In this document: positions 18,141-27,600 of the stretch, one piece after another
Layout of the letters: each line of letters opens with the position of its first letter
How positions within the stretch are numbered: the first letter of the stretch is position 1
Source of the DNA: Marinoscillum sp. MHG1-6
Lineage (GTDB): Bacteria; Bacteroidota; Bacteroidia; Cytophagales; Cyclobacteriaceae
Direction: 5' to 3'
DNA length: 64,000 nt
NCBI RefSeq assembly: GCF_024714475.1
Contig: NZ_JAMZMI010000001.1
Coordinates: 248,001 to 312,000, forward strand
The notes under the pieces: generated by a model
Seen by the model: the letters and a program-made list of their open reading frames with translations, nothing else
Databases searched by the model: none
What the model was told of the DNA's origin: nothing
Translations under genes and position numbers: made by a program

Positions 18141-18640
18141 AGAAGTCATTTTTTCTCGCTCTTTTTGTTGTGCTAGTGTCCTGTAAAGAACCGGAACCGG
18201 AATTCGGGATTTTTATTGAGCCTGTTTATCTCTATCAGCTGATAGACAAAGCAAGCGGACAAGATTTCTTTGATGCACATGATTCGGTATATCACATACA
18301 AGAATATGATATTGTCAAACCTTCAACTTTTAGAGCTGCTCTATGGAAATATGATACGCTAAATGTACTCATTCTTAGAGATCCAGAGCTATATTTCTCA
18401 GATTATTTCGAAGTTAAATTAGCTTACGATGTATATCGTTTTGATATCAAATCGAAAGGCTCCTGGTATGAGCCGGAAATCTTTACATTGATATACAATG
18501 ACCGTGCAGACTCTACTGTAATGGATTTCAAAAAGGACCCAATGCTGCTCGAAAAACTTCAAACCAGAAATACATTCGTGTATGGAGAAAATCCTCAGGA
18601 GCCTCCATTTGTATTCCCCATCTATCTGGAAAAGAAGTGA
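18137..18640 (+). CDS. Small lipoprotein, uncharacterised
   Basis: A 167-residue predicted lipoprotein with a short signal sequence ending in the lipobox LVSC (Cys16), followed by an acidic Glu/Pro stretch (KEPEPEFG) that probably acts as an outer-membrane or surface export signal. The remainder is rich in aromatic residues and beta-strand pattern (YDVYRFDIKSKGSWYEPEIF) with no recognised domain. The start overlaps the stop of the barrel gene as ATGA. The partner genes suggest a surface complex with the barrel and the broken lipoprotein; this is inference. Confidence 0.68.
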   Translation: MKKSFFLALFVVLVSCKEPEPEFGIFIEPVYLYQLIDKASGQDFFDAHDSVYHIQEYDIVKPSTFRAALWKYDTLNVLILRDPELYFSDYFEVKLAYDVYRFDIKSKGSWYEPEIFTLIYNDRADSTVMDFKKDPMLLEKLQTRNTFVYGENPQEPPFVFPIYLEKK

Positions 18641-18965
18641 ATCCCCCCTCTAAATGCCGTTTAGAGCAAGCCGGTTTCTATAGGATCAATCCGAAACCTG
18701 TGGGATATCCCTTTTTCTATATCTCCTCCTAAGGTTGAATATCCCTTCAATGCCAAAGACCTATATGAAAGGTAGGAAGAAATTGTTTAAGAAGTCATGC
18801 CATGATTTCTATTAGCGTTATAGGCAATCATCACATGACTAGCCTAACTTTTAGGGGGAGGCAATCATACACAATAAAGAGATGTAATCAATTCTACATT
18901 TCTGCCAGTGGTGTTCACTGATGAACACAATCTCCCCACAAAAATTTTGCTTGATCTTGAATCGA
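18641..18965. other. Intergenic region with two hairpins, no gene seen
   Basis: This 325-base gap contains no credible open frame. Two inverted repeats stand out: CTCTAAA/TTTAGAG with a 5-base loop at 18648-18666, just after the lipoprotein stop, and GTGTTCA/TGAACAC with a CTGA loop at 18911-18928, just after the reductase stop on the other strand. Neither is followed by a long T run, so they are weak terminator candidates for the converging genes. Confidence 0.5.
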
Positions 18966-19610
18966 CTATTGCTTTAGCAACTTAAATGCATGCGACCAGC
19001 GATTTTCAAGAAATCCGGGAATACACCATAAAATACAAAGTGGCTCAATGGCACGAGCAGCAACCGCGGAACCCATGTCCTCCCATTCCCATCCAAATTT
19101 TTCCAAAATCTCCTTTACTTCCGACTTGGCACCGTCATCATCTCCTGCGATAAACATGGTCGGCACACCCTCACTGAATTTTGGGTCGACCATCAAGGCC
19201 GCACCGACACTGTTAAACGCCTTAACAAAATTTGCCTCAGGAAAAGCCTGCTGCAGCTCCTCCATTAATGAGCTATCCTTTCTCGTGAAAAAGCTCAAAA
19301 CACCACCATTTGGAGCTACCTTGTCATCAATCGGGTTCGTAGCGTCAATGATCGTTTTGCCAGAAAGGTTTCCTGATCCTGCCATTTCAAGGACTGCTTG
19401 AGCTGCATGACCCTTTACGGCAAGGACTACTATATCACCAAAGGAAGCAACCTCTTCAAAAGACCCAACTGTAACACCAGCATGTGCTGACCAATCTTCC
19501 AATTTCGAAACGTCTCTGGTTCCTATTTTAACCTCAAATCCATGTTTTTTAAATCCGGAAGCCAGCGTTTTCCCAACGCCACCTGATCCTAATATTCCAA
19601 CTCTTTTCAT
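18966..19610 (-). CDS. NADP-dependent reductase, F420-type coenzyme-binding fold
   Basis: A 214-residue Rossmann protein with the dinucleotide motif GILGSGGVGKTLA at the N terminus and IGTRD after the second strand, where the basic residue suggests NADP. Middle segments DIVVLAVKG, IIDATNP and FVKAFNSVG are typical of the family called NADPH-dependent F420 reductase or oxidoreductase. Whether F420 is used is doubtful because Bacteroidota usually lack it. The gene follows a MarR regulator by 32 bases, and that gap holds a palindromic operator, so induction by a small molecule is likely. Confidence 0.83.
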   Translation of the reverse strand: MKRVGILGSGGVGKTLASGFKKHGFEVKIGTRDVSKLEDWSAHAGVTVGSFEEVASFGDIVVLAVKGHAAQAVLEMAGSGNLSGKTIIDATNPIDDKVAPNGGVLSFFTRKDSSLMEELQQAFPEANFVKAFNSVGAALMVDPKFSEGVPTMFIAGDDDGAKSEVKEILEKFGWEWEDMGSAVAARAIEPLCILWCIPGFLENRWSHAFKLLKQ

Positions 19611-19630
19611 ATTGCTTGTACAACTAATTG
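19611..19630. promoter_or_regulatory. Candidate MarR operator upstream of the reductase
   Basis: ATTGCTTGTACAACTAATTG touches the reductase start codon and contains the palindrome TTGTACAA (19616-19623). Twelve bases, ATTGCTTGTACA, recur exactly in inverted orientation just before the marR start. A shared site beside both genes suits autoregulation plus control of the reductase. Confidence 0.6.
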
Positions 19631-19642
19631 TTTATAAAAAAT

Positions 19643-20068
19643 TTATTTTAATGATTCGCTGGCATTATAAATCTCTGTCGCCAGCCTGTACGAGAATTCC
19701 GCCCCCAATGTCTTATTATAACCCTCAAATACCTGAGTCCAAGCACTGCTTAACTCCTCATTTTTGGATAGACTTTTTTCTGTTGGTTGAATTAAACTCT
19801 TCTTACCGTCAGACGCTCTTATGATGTACCCCTTGCTCTCCAGCTTATCCAGAAACCGCGTAATAGTCGAAGGTGTCATATGCATTTCCCTGGCGATTTC
19901 TGAGGGAGTTACCCCCGGATTTCGGTTAACCACCATGAGTGTAAAAGCATAAGACGGAGCCAATCCGGTTGGTGCAAACGCCTCCTCCGCCAATTTGGTC
20001 AGATTACGCGCAAGCGAGTTGGCCGAAAAGTATAAACATTCACAAAATATTGATTTTTCGTCTTTCAT
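19643..20068 (-). CDS. MarR-family transcriptional regulator
   Basis: A 141-residue winged-helix regulator. The helix-turn-helix is visible as GVTPSEIAREMHMTPSTITRF and the wing as KLESKGYIIRASDGKKS. MarR proteins are dimeric repressors released by small aromatic or oxidising ligands; two Cys near the N terminus (IFCECLYF) are unusual and could make it redox-responsive, which is inference. The start was set at the ATG of MKDEKSIF; the frame extends six codons upstream to a TTG that lies inside the operator and is less likely. The downstream reductase is the probable target. Confidence 0.86.
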   Translation of the reverse strand: MKDEKSIFCECLYFSANSLARNLTKLAEEAFAPTGLAPSYAFTLMVVNRNPGVTPSEIAREMHMTPSTITRFLDKLESKGYIIRASDGKKSLIQPTEKSLSKNEELSSAWTQVFEGYNKTLGAEFSYRLATEIYNASESLK

Positions 20069-20088
20069 ATTTGTATGTACAAGCAATT
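20069..20088. promoter_or_regulatory. Candidate MarR operator upstream of marR
   Basis: Directly before the marR ATG. It contains TGTACAAGCAAT (20076-20087), the reverse complement of the 12 bases beside the reductase start, so the two sites are likely bound by the same protein. Confidence 0.58.
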
Positions 20089-20138
20089 AACGGTAATTAT
20101 TAAGATCGGTTCTATATTCCTCAACTTTTTTCAAACTT

Positions 20139-20600
20139 TTATTCTTCTGCCGAGCCTTTCAGGTTTTTCGCCCAATTGATCAGGAGTTCCCTTTCCTCCC
20201 TGGTAAGATCAGCTTCAGGGTGTATGCTGACATATATAGGTAGGGGCATCTTTCCTTCCTCTACCTCCTCAGCTATCTCTTCGAGCTTATGATTCTTCTT
20301 TTTTAAAGAGTAGGGGATCCATTCAGAGAAATTCAGCTCTTCACGTCCTTCTTCTACATCATGATAGACCAACCAGCTAACAGGTGCAATATTTCCGTAC
20401 CATGGATAGACGGTTTCATTAGAATGACAATCATAACAGGCCTTTCTCAGTATTTTGCTCACCTCGGGTGCGATGAGTACTTCTTTGTGAATATCATTAG
20501 GGTTGTCCAGCGTCGTCTCAGGTTTGGTTCCAGGGAAAAGCTGAAGAACTACTAATGTCACCAAAGCGAATACTAAGACGTAGATAATTATCTTCTTCAT
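20139..20600 (-). CDS. Haem-binding domain protein, membrane-anchored
   Basis: A 153-residue protein with an N-terminal hydrophobic anchor (IIIYVLVFALVTLVVLQLF) and a single haem motif CYDCH at residues 55-59, followed by NETVYPWYGNIAPVSWLV and a C-terminal INWAKNL helix. This is the Haem_bd domain pattern common in Bacteroidota, with a periplasmic c-type haem. A role in electron transfer or sensing is likely but unproven. It is transcribed alone on the minus strand, upstream of the MarR gene by 52 bases. Confidence 0.85.
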   Translation of the reverse strand: MKKIIIYVLVFALVTLVVLQLFPGTKPETTLDNPNDIHKEVLIAPEVSKILRKACYDCHSNETVYPWYGNIAPVSWLVYHDVEEGREELNFSEWIPYSLKKKNHKLEEIAEEVEEGKMPLPIYVSIHPEADLTREERELLINWAKNLKGSAEE

Positions 20601-20682
20601 GATTCTAGTTTAGTCCTGTTATTTAGACGTCAAATCTGAACAAAACTTGTAGTACTACCATAAAAAACTCCGTTTATGTTCA

Positions 20683-20712
20683 ATAAAAAAGGCGACCAAT
20701 ATGGCCGCCTTT
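20683..20712 (-). terminator. Intrinsic terminator of the starch operon
   Basis: On the minus strand AAAGGCG pairs with CGCCTTT and is followed by TTTTTTATTG, with extra pairing in the interior (GGCCATATTGGTC). It begins 25 bases after the GH97 stop and would end the susCDE-amylase-susA-susB transcript. Confidence 0.85.
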
Positions 20713-20737
20713 ACCCCTCAATCATGATACGAAAAAC

Positions 20738-22735
20738 TTATCCTTTAAAAAGGCTTATTGCCACTCCGCCTGCTCTGCATAAATTAAAGTCAATAGAAGA
20801 GGTGCTGTTAACAGTAACCTCCTCTATTGTATAGCCAGTTGGGTTGTCTATGTAATCGGCATCATCTGAATTTCTATAAATCACCGCCTTGTATGTTGTT
20901 CCTTCAGGAAGGAAATCAAAATTTATTGTTGTGGTACGAGCCTCCTCATCAGTAATTGCTCCAACAAACCAGTTTTCAGTACCTCTTTCTTGCCTCGCCA
21001 CCGCCAGGTGATCTCCAATCTGTCCACTCAACACTTTTGTTGTTTCCCAGTCGGTAGGTACATCCCGTATAAACTGTAGCGCCGGATGCCCTTCATAGTT
21101 TTCTGGTAAATCGTTGGCCATTTCCATGGGTGCGTAGATCACCAGATACAAAGCCAACTCTCTTGTAAGGGTACTCCAAACCTGCTCTCCAGGTCTTGTT
21201 TTCACCTTGATATCAAACACACCTGGTGTATAATCAAAGGGAGCTGCCAAACATCTTGTAAATGGCAAGATCGTCACATGGTCAGCCCTGTTTCCACCCA
21301 TCGCATTATATTCCTGACCTCTGGCGCCTTCTCTCGAAACCATGTTCGGGTAGGTTCTTCTTTTTCCTGTATCCTTAATCGGCTCATGAGCAACGATCAT
21401 CGTCTTGTGTTTAGCTCCCGTTTCAATAACACGTTGAAAATGCTGAACAAAGGCCTGTCCATGATGATAAAGCCCATTTGGTAATGTGTCCCCATTTTCA
21501 ACATATCCTGTCTTAACGGTCTTCAATCCATAGTCGGACAGGTATTTATAAGCGTCGTCCAATTGTGCATCATAGTTATCGATATCCGCACCGGTCTCAT
21601 GATGACCAATGATATACACACCCTTGTCAGCGGCATACTTACTTAGCTCATCGATATCATAATCCGGGTAGGGCTTGGTAAAATTAAATTTGGTGCCACC
21701 GCCCATCCAGTTGCCATCCCAGCCATAGTTCCATCCTTCAACCAGCACGCCTTTGAATCCATTCGCAGAAGCGAAATCAATGTATTTCTTCACATTGTCA
21801 GTATTCGCCGCATGCTTTGGCCCCTGATGCCAGGTTCCAATGTTTACAAACATCTCCCACCAAACACCAACATACTTACCTGGCTCAACCCACGATACAT
21901 CACCCAACTTATTAGGCTCGTTAAGGTTTAGCACTGTATAATTGGTCATTAAATCACCAGCTGATTTTCCCATTAATATCATTCTCCACGGCGTGGAAAA
22001 TGGTGCAGATAAGTAAGCCTTTGTAGGGTCAGTGGTGCTGTAAGGAACAAGGTCACATTTGAGCTTGGTGGTTCCATTCCCAGTCAATACCATACTTGAG
22101 TAATTTGTTAGATCAGCCTCGTGTATAGCCACATACGTATTACCCTCCATAGTTACAGGAGTGTGGATTTTATTCAGCTCGCTAATCTTATTTTTAGCAT
22201 ATTCATACTCATAGCGATTGCCGCCAAAAGCGGGAATCCACCAGGCATCCTGATCATTGGCCATATTGAATTCTGTAAGTTCATCCACTACCTTAAAATC
22301 CTTAAGCCCTTCCTGCTCAGGGAACTCATAGCGAAATGCCAGGGCATTATCAAATGCTCTGAAAATGACTGCCACTTTAACACCTTGTTCATTAGCCAGT
22401 TCGACTCGAGTCTCGTTATAATTATTGCGAATTAATCGCTGCTCGCCCCAGGGTTGCTCCCACGTTTCATCAAACGAAGATTTGCTAGATGATAACACGC
22501 TTAGGCCATCATTAAGGGAAATTCCATCACCAAGTTCAAACCCTAAATAAGAGGTATCAATCACTGCTGAACCAGTGAATGAAGAAGTGTAATAGGGCCT
22601 TCCGTTTTGATCAAGGCTGAAATTAAAAGTAACTGTCCCATTGGGTGAAGCCCCAATAAAATCCTCGGACTTAAGTTTTTGGTTACATGAAAGCGCAATG
22701 ATTGAAATTGCAACGGCTAATATTAAGTTTTTCAT
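20738..22735 (-). CDS. susB: GH97 alpha-glucosidase, SusB-like lipoprotein
   Basis: A 665-residue GH97 enzyme. Residues 1-17 form a lipoprotein signal (IIALSC, Cys17), then an N-terminal beta-sandwich, a catalytic TIM barrel and a small C-terminal beta domain. Conserved acidic residues fit the inverting SusB-type subgroup: E451 in VAHEPIKDTG and E469/E475 in SREGARGQEYNAMGG; GWNYGWDGNWMG is also diagnostic. SusB releases glucose from maltooligosaccharides in the periplasm. The gene starts 8 bases after the susA stop and is last in the locus. A galactosidase (retaining) activity is less likely given the glutamates. Confidence 0.93.
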   Translation of the reverse strand: MKNLILAVAISIIALSCNQKLKSEDFIGASPNGTVTFNFSLDQNGRPYYTSSFTGSAVIDTSYLGFELGDGISLNDGLSVLSSSKSSFDETWEQPWGEQRLIRNNYNETRVELANEQGVKVAVIFRAFDNALAFRYEFPEQEGLKDFKVVDELTEFNMANDQDAWWIPAFGGNRYEYEYAKNKISELNKIHTPVTMEGNTYVAIHEADLTNYSSMVLTGNGTTKLKCDLVPYSTTDPTKAYLSAPFSTPWRMILMGKSAGDLMTNYTVLNLNEPNKLGDVSWVEPGKYVGVWWEMFVNIGTWHQGPKHAANTDNVKKYIDFASANGFKGVLVEGWNYGWDGNWMGGGTKFNFTKPYPDYDIDELSKYAADKGVYIIGHHETGADIDNYDAQLDDAYKYLSDYGLKTVKTGYVENGDTLPNGLYHHGQAFVQHFQRVIETGAKHKTMIVAHEPIKDTGKRRTYPNMVSREGARGQEYNAMGGNRADHVTILPFTRCLAAPFDYTPGVFDIKVKTRPGEQVWSTLTRELALYLVIYAPMEMANDLPENYEGHPALQFIRDVPTDWETTKVLSGQIGDHLAVARQERGTENWFVGAITDEEARTTTINFDFLPEGTTYKAVIYRNSDDADYIDNPTGYTIEEVTVNSTSSIDFNLCRAGGVAISLFKG

Positions 22736-22743
22736 TTCTCTGT

Positions 22744-24585
22744 TTATTGTCTGGTATTGATTTGATCCAACAGTAGCACCACGCTACTATTGGGACTAAT
22801 GATTATTTCTCTATTTAAATCTGTTGTGTTTCCGTTGATGATATCGGTGCCTTTTCCAGCGCTACCTATCAACTCTTCAATTGATTCAGGCAGAATGGTG
22901 GCTTCGGATTCGCTGTTGTTCATCATGACCAAAACCGATTCTTCATCTGTTTTTCGCATGTAGATGTATACATTATTCGTTGGGATCAAATGCTTAAGCG
23001 CACCATTTCGAAGTGCTTCACTTTTCTTTCTAAACCTCAGGAGCTTCTGTGTATGTTCGAAAGCCTCCTTTTGTGCCCCTGATAATTCGCTCACATTGAA
23101 AGCATTTAAGCTATCTCCTTCCCATCCTCCCGGAAAATCCTCTCTGATAATCCCGTGAGGACCATGTCCGGCCATCAAAATCTCATCCCCATAATATAAC
23201 TGTGGTATCCCTCTGGTTGTTAGCAGGAAGGTGAGTGCCAGTTTATACTTGTCTAACCTTTGATCCAGATTATGATAGAGCCTGTCCATATCATGATTGC
23301 CGGCAAAAATGGTATTGGAGAAAGGCTCATCGTACACAAAATCCTGGCTGAGCACATCATAGAGCCGACGAACATCTCCCTCTTTACCGAAAGCCTTATG
23401 AATCGAGAAGCATACAGGGAAATCTGTGATACTGGTAAGACCTGAGTTGAACTCTGAACTTTCACTGCTGCGCTTTGACCAATAGGCTTCCAATGACACA
23501 TCATTCACCCATGTTTCTCCCAGCAAATAAAACCCCGGGTACTCCTCCAAAACGCGATCAGCCCATTGCTGCATTACTTCCGGCTTGTTGTAGGGATGAG
23601 TATCCATTCTGATGCCATCAAGTCCGGCGTACTCAATCCACCAAATACTGTTTTGAATCAGGTAAGTAGCCATGAAAGGATTATCATGATTGAGGTCCGG
23701 CATAGACGGAACAAACCAGCCTTTTTCCATTTTCTCAATATCAGAAGCTGCAGCATACGGATCAGAGTAGGCGGATATGGCATAATTGGTAACGCCGCTA
23801 CTCTCATAGTCATGAACCCAGTCCTTAAATGGCTTGTCTTCCATCCATGAATGACTTAAACCGCAGTGATTGAAAACCATGTCCATAACCAGTTTCATAT
23901 CCCTACTATGTAGCTTATCTGAAAGTGACTTGTACTGCTCATTGGAGCCAAACCTGGGATCTGTGAGATAAAAGTCGGTGATCGCATATCCATGGTATGA
24001 ATATTCAGGCATATCATTTTCTAACATTGGACTTATCCACAATGCCGTCACACCCAGTTCTTCCAGATAATCTAAATTGGAGATAATACCATTAAGGTCT
24101 CCTCCATGACGTCCTCCTCTGAATGACCGATGACTTACCTCACGCATTCCTTCCACATCATCATTACCGGGATCACCATTAGCAAATCGATCTGGTGTAA
24201 TCAAATAAACAGCGTCTCCATTATCTACCGTTTTGATTTTTCGGGAGGTTCTTGCCGTCAATTCATAGGCAATTTTCTCCTTATTGCCTTGCTGATTGAT
24301 AGTAATTATATCTATTGTTTGAGGTTTGATTTCATCTTCAAGGACCAGATCAATGAAAGTATAATTGGGGCTGTCACCTGATGTTTGTTTTACCAACTTC
24401 ACACCCTTTCCTTTCACCTCTATGGTAGAAAGGCCGATATTTTCCCCTTTGATCATTAATTGGAGATTTTCATTTGCCATTCCCGCCCACCAAAAGGGTG
24501 GCTCCACGGAATAAGTAGAAATTTCCTGGGCAAAACTGCCCAGGGATGTTATAGCTGTTAAAAGGACCAAAAAAATCTTTTTCAT
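22744..24585 (-). CDS. susA: GH13 neopullulanase/cyclomaltodextrinase, SusA-like
   Basis: A 613-residue secreted GH13 enzyme: signal peptide 1-19, N-terminal cyclomaltodextrinase-type beta-sandwich (YSVEPPFWWAGMANENLQLM), catalytic barrel from about residue 125 and a C-terminal beta domain. Catalytic residues are D328 in GIRMDTH, E357 in LLGETW and D432 in FAGNHDMD. The N-terminal type and locus point to SusA, the periplasmic neopullulanase that cuts maltooligosaccharides and pullulan. It starts 20 bases after the large amylase and 8 bases before GH97. No lipobox is present, so a soluble periplasmic location is expected. Confidence 0.93.
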   Translation of the reverse strand: MKKIFLVLLTAITSLGSFAQEISTYSVEPPFWWAGMANENLQLMIKGENIGLSTIEVKGKGVKLVKQTSGDSPNYTFIDLVLEDEIKPQTIDIITINQQGNKEKIAYELTARTSRKIKTVDNGDAVYLITPDRFANGDPGNDDVEGMREVSHRSFRGGRHGGDLNGIISNLDYLEELGVTALWISPMLENDMPEYSYHGYAITDFYLTDPRFGSNEQYKSLSDKLHSRDMKLVMDMVFNHCGLSHSWMEDKPFKDWVHDYESSGVTNYAISAYSDPYAAASDIEKMEKGWFVPSMPDLNHDNPFMATYLIQNSIWWIEYAGLDGIRMDTHPYNKPEVMQQWADRVLEEYPGFYLLGETWVNDVSLEAYWSKRSSESSEFNSGLTSITDFPVCFSIHKAFGKEGDVRRLYDVLSQDFVYDEPFSNTIFAGNHDMDRLYHNLDQRLDKYKLALTFLLTTRGIPQLYYGDEILMAGHGPHGIIREDFPGGWEGDSLNAFNVSELSGAQKEAFEHTQKLLRFRKKSEALRNGALKHLIPTNNVYIYMRKTDEESVLVMMNNSESEATILPESIEELIGSAGKGTDIINGNTTDLNREIIISPNSSVVLLLDQINTRQ

Positions 24586-24605
24586 CTTGATTGTCTATAA
24601 ATGGT

Positions 24606-27600
24606 TCAATTTCCAATGATGAGAACGCATGGTTTGACACTGGAACCATCCAATCTTAGGATATACAGTCCACGGTTCAGGGAGCTTATATCAATCTTTT
24701 TATCGGGACCCACCAAAGCATGTAAAACAGCCCTGCCGGATTGGTCATAAATACTCACGCCTTCAGATATTTCAGCTTGCGGTATCACCACCCAATCAGA
24801 AGCCGGATTAGGGTATATTGACAAGTTTGAATTGTCATCCAGACTTAGCGGTACGGCCTTTCTCAGAGGAATCTCCATAAAAATATCTCCTCCACTCACA
24901 ATGTAGCCCCCGGTGATGTCTCCTTCAGGTCCTGATCCTTTTGCATTGCCAGTTTCATCCCTAAACACAATTGACATCCAATACGCATCATTAGCAATGC
25001 TATAATAATCCGCCGGCGTGAAGGTAATTTCCCACAGATTAGTGCCTTCTATATTAGTCATTTCACCTACTCCATCATCAGCACCCCAAGTACCAACTAC
25101 ATTAGACCATTCATTACCCGTAGGAGTCAATACCACCCCGGAATGCATATAAATTTTTGTTGCATCCACCAAGCCTCTGTTGCCCAATCCTGCATTGAAA
25201 GTAATGGTTATCTTATTATCGACAGAAAACTCAGATGGCGTGATTGTAATCAGCTCACCCTCGGGTTGAATATCCAGAAAAATCATTTCATCCCTAAATC
25301 CATAACCCAAATTCGTGTTACTCGCATCTCTGAAATACATCCCGATCCTAAACATATCGGTGCCATCAGCCACCGAGAAGTAATCCCTCGGAGTAAGTGT
25401 GATTTGCCATTTATCAACCTGGCCATCCACCTTAGTCATGATTCCTACACTGTCATCAGCCAAGTTTCCGACAATATTTACCAGGTTCTCTGAATCGTAC
25501 CCATCAGTCACCGCGCCTGCATGCATGTATACTTTTTCTGCTCCAACCAATCCTGCTGTTCCCAGGTCTGACGCTTTGGTGGCATCAAATGTGATCGTAA
25601 TTTCATCGCCCGCAAAGAATGCCGTTGGGTTAACGGTGACAGGGTTTTCGTATACTTTGACATAATCAGGAAATCCGTCAGAAACCTTGATCGAAGTATA
25701 CACATGAAATTCTCCTGGTTTAAGAGTGATGGTTGCATTTACATCGGCTACATCAACCTGCTCACCTGAAAAATAATCGAACCACGCCCCAGTCTTCGTA
25801 AAGGCCGGATCAATGTTTCCTGACTCTAAACCAAAGTTTCCTATTACACATACGTCCATAGTTGGGTGAGCAAGTGTGAACTTCTTTAAGTTTCCACCAA
25901 GATCACTGGTCATTATTGCGGTTCGAATAACGACAGGATAATCATTCCTCAATTTCAAAATTGCCGCAAAGGTGCGATACAGGTACTGTCTTGCTTCATC
26001 TTCATAAAGACCAAGATTTCCGTCACCCCAAGGGAGTGGCTTTTCTGCCAGTCTATTGATATAATTGATACTCAAATTATAACCTAACTCACCGAATTGC
26101 CAGATCATTTTAGGACCAGCTTGCAACAATAGAAATGCGGCGCCCATTTTATATCTCTCCAATGCAGCGAGTTCATTTCTAATATCATAGTTACCAAGAG
26201 ATTGACCTTCTGTCTCCATATAATAGGCCATACGCTCCTCATCGTGACTTTCCATATAGGTCACATGCGTTTTTGCATTAGATCCGGACAGGTTTCCACC
26301 AGTTCCCTTCAAAGCATTTCCGTAATCATGGCCTTTACCTCTCCAAAGTAACATTCCATGGCCTGCCAACACCGTTTCCTCACTTCCTTCAGCAAAATGT
26401 TCTAAAATCACATAGGCTTCCGGAGTGCGGCTCCATATTTCGGTAGCCATTCTTTTTAACAAGTCTATCCGACCCTGATCATATTGACCCCATGCTCCAA
26501 CATCATTACCATAATCCGTTTGGGTAAATCCCTTTGATAAATCAAAACGGTAACCATCAAAATGATATTCTTCCAGCCAATAGTGATTAACGCTGTCTAC
26601 AAAATTTTTCGTGTATTGACTTTCATGGTTAAAATCAATTCCAACATTGAATGGGTGTTTCGCCACTGGATTAAACCAGGGGCTAGACGCACTGACGGTA
26701 TTGTTGGACTCATCCCAATACATTTTGACCATGGAATTTTGAGGATAAGCATGATTCAATACCATATCCAAGATCACAGCCATTCCGTTTTGATGGGCTG
26801 TTTCAATAAATTTCTTTAAATCATCTTTCGTCCCATAATATTTGTCGGGGGCGAAGTAATAGGATGGATTATATCCCCAGCTAGAATTAGCTTCAAACTC
26901 CATTATAGGCATCAATTCGATCGCATTGACACCTAGGTTTTTCAGATACCCAATGGTATCAATCAGGTCATTATAACTTCTTGATCCTAAAAAATCTCTT
27001 ATTAATAGCTCATAGACAACCAGCTCATCTTTTCTTGGAGCCACCCAGCTATCCTCGCTAGCTGCCCAGGTATAAGCTGTTTGAGCAGTTTCGAAAACAC
27101 TGGCCACTCCATAGCCAGTTTTATCATAGGTAGGAATATTAGGAAATACTTCAGCAGATATATATTGGTCATTCCATGGATCAGCCACCAACTCAGCGTA
27201 TGGATCACCGACTTTAACTACTCCATCAACCCAATACTGAAACACGTACTGCTGTCCCGGTGTCAATCCGGTTAATTCAATCCAAAAAAGCTCTCCATCA
27301 GGAGTAACATTCATGAGGTATGCATCAGAAAGCTCCCAGTTATTGAAATCTCCTACCGCATAAACAAATTCTTTTCCTGGTGCTTCTAATGCCAGGGTTA
27401 CTTTGGTGTCATCTGCACCATAATTAATTCCTTGAGTGATTCCTGCTGGTAATGCGGCTACAGAATTTGACGCACGCAAAGTCACATCTACCGTACGAGC
27501 CGATGAGACCGCCAGTCCATTGATTGTGGCATCAACTCTTACCTCTACTGACCCTGAAGATACAATTGGATGATTATAACTAATAGTCGTTCCTGAGGAT

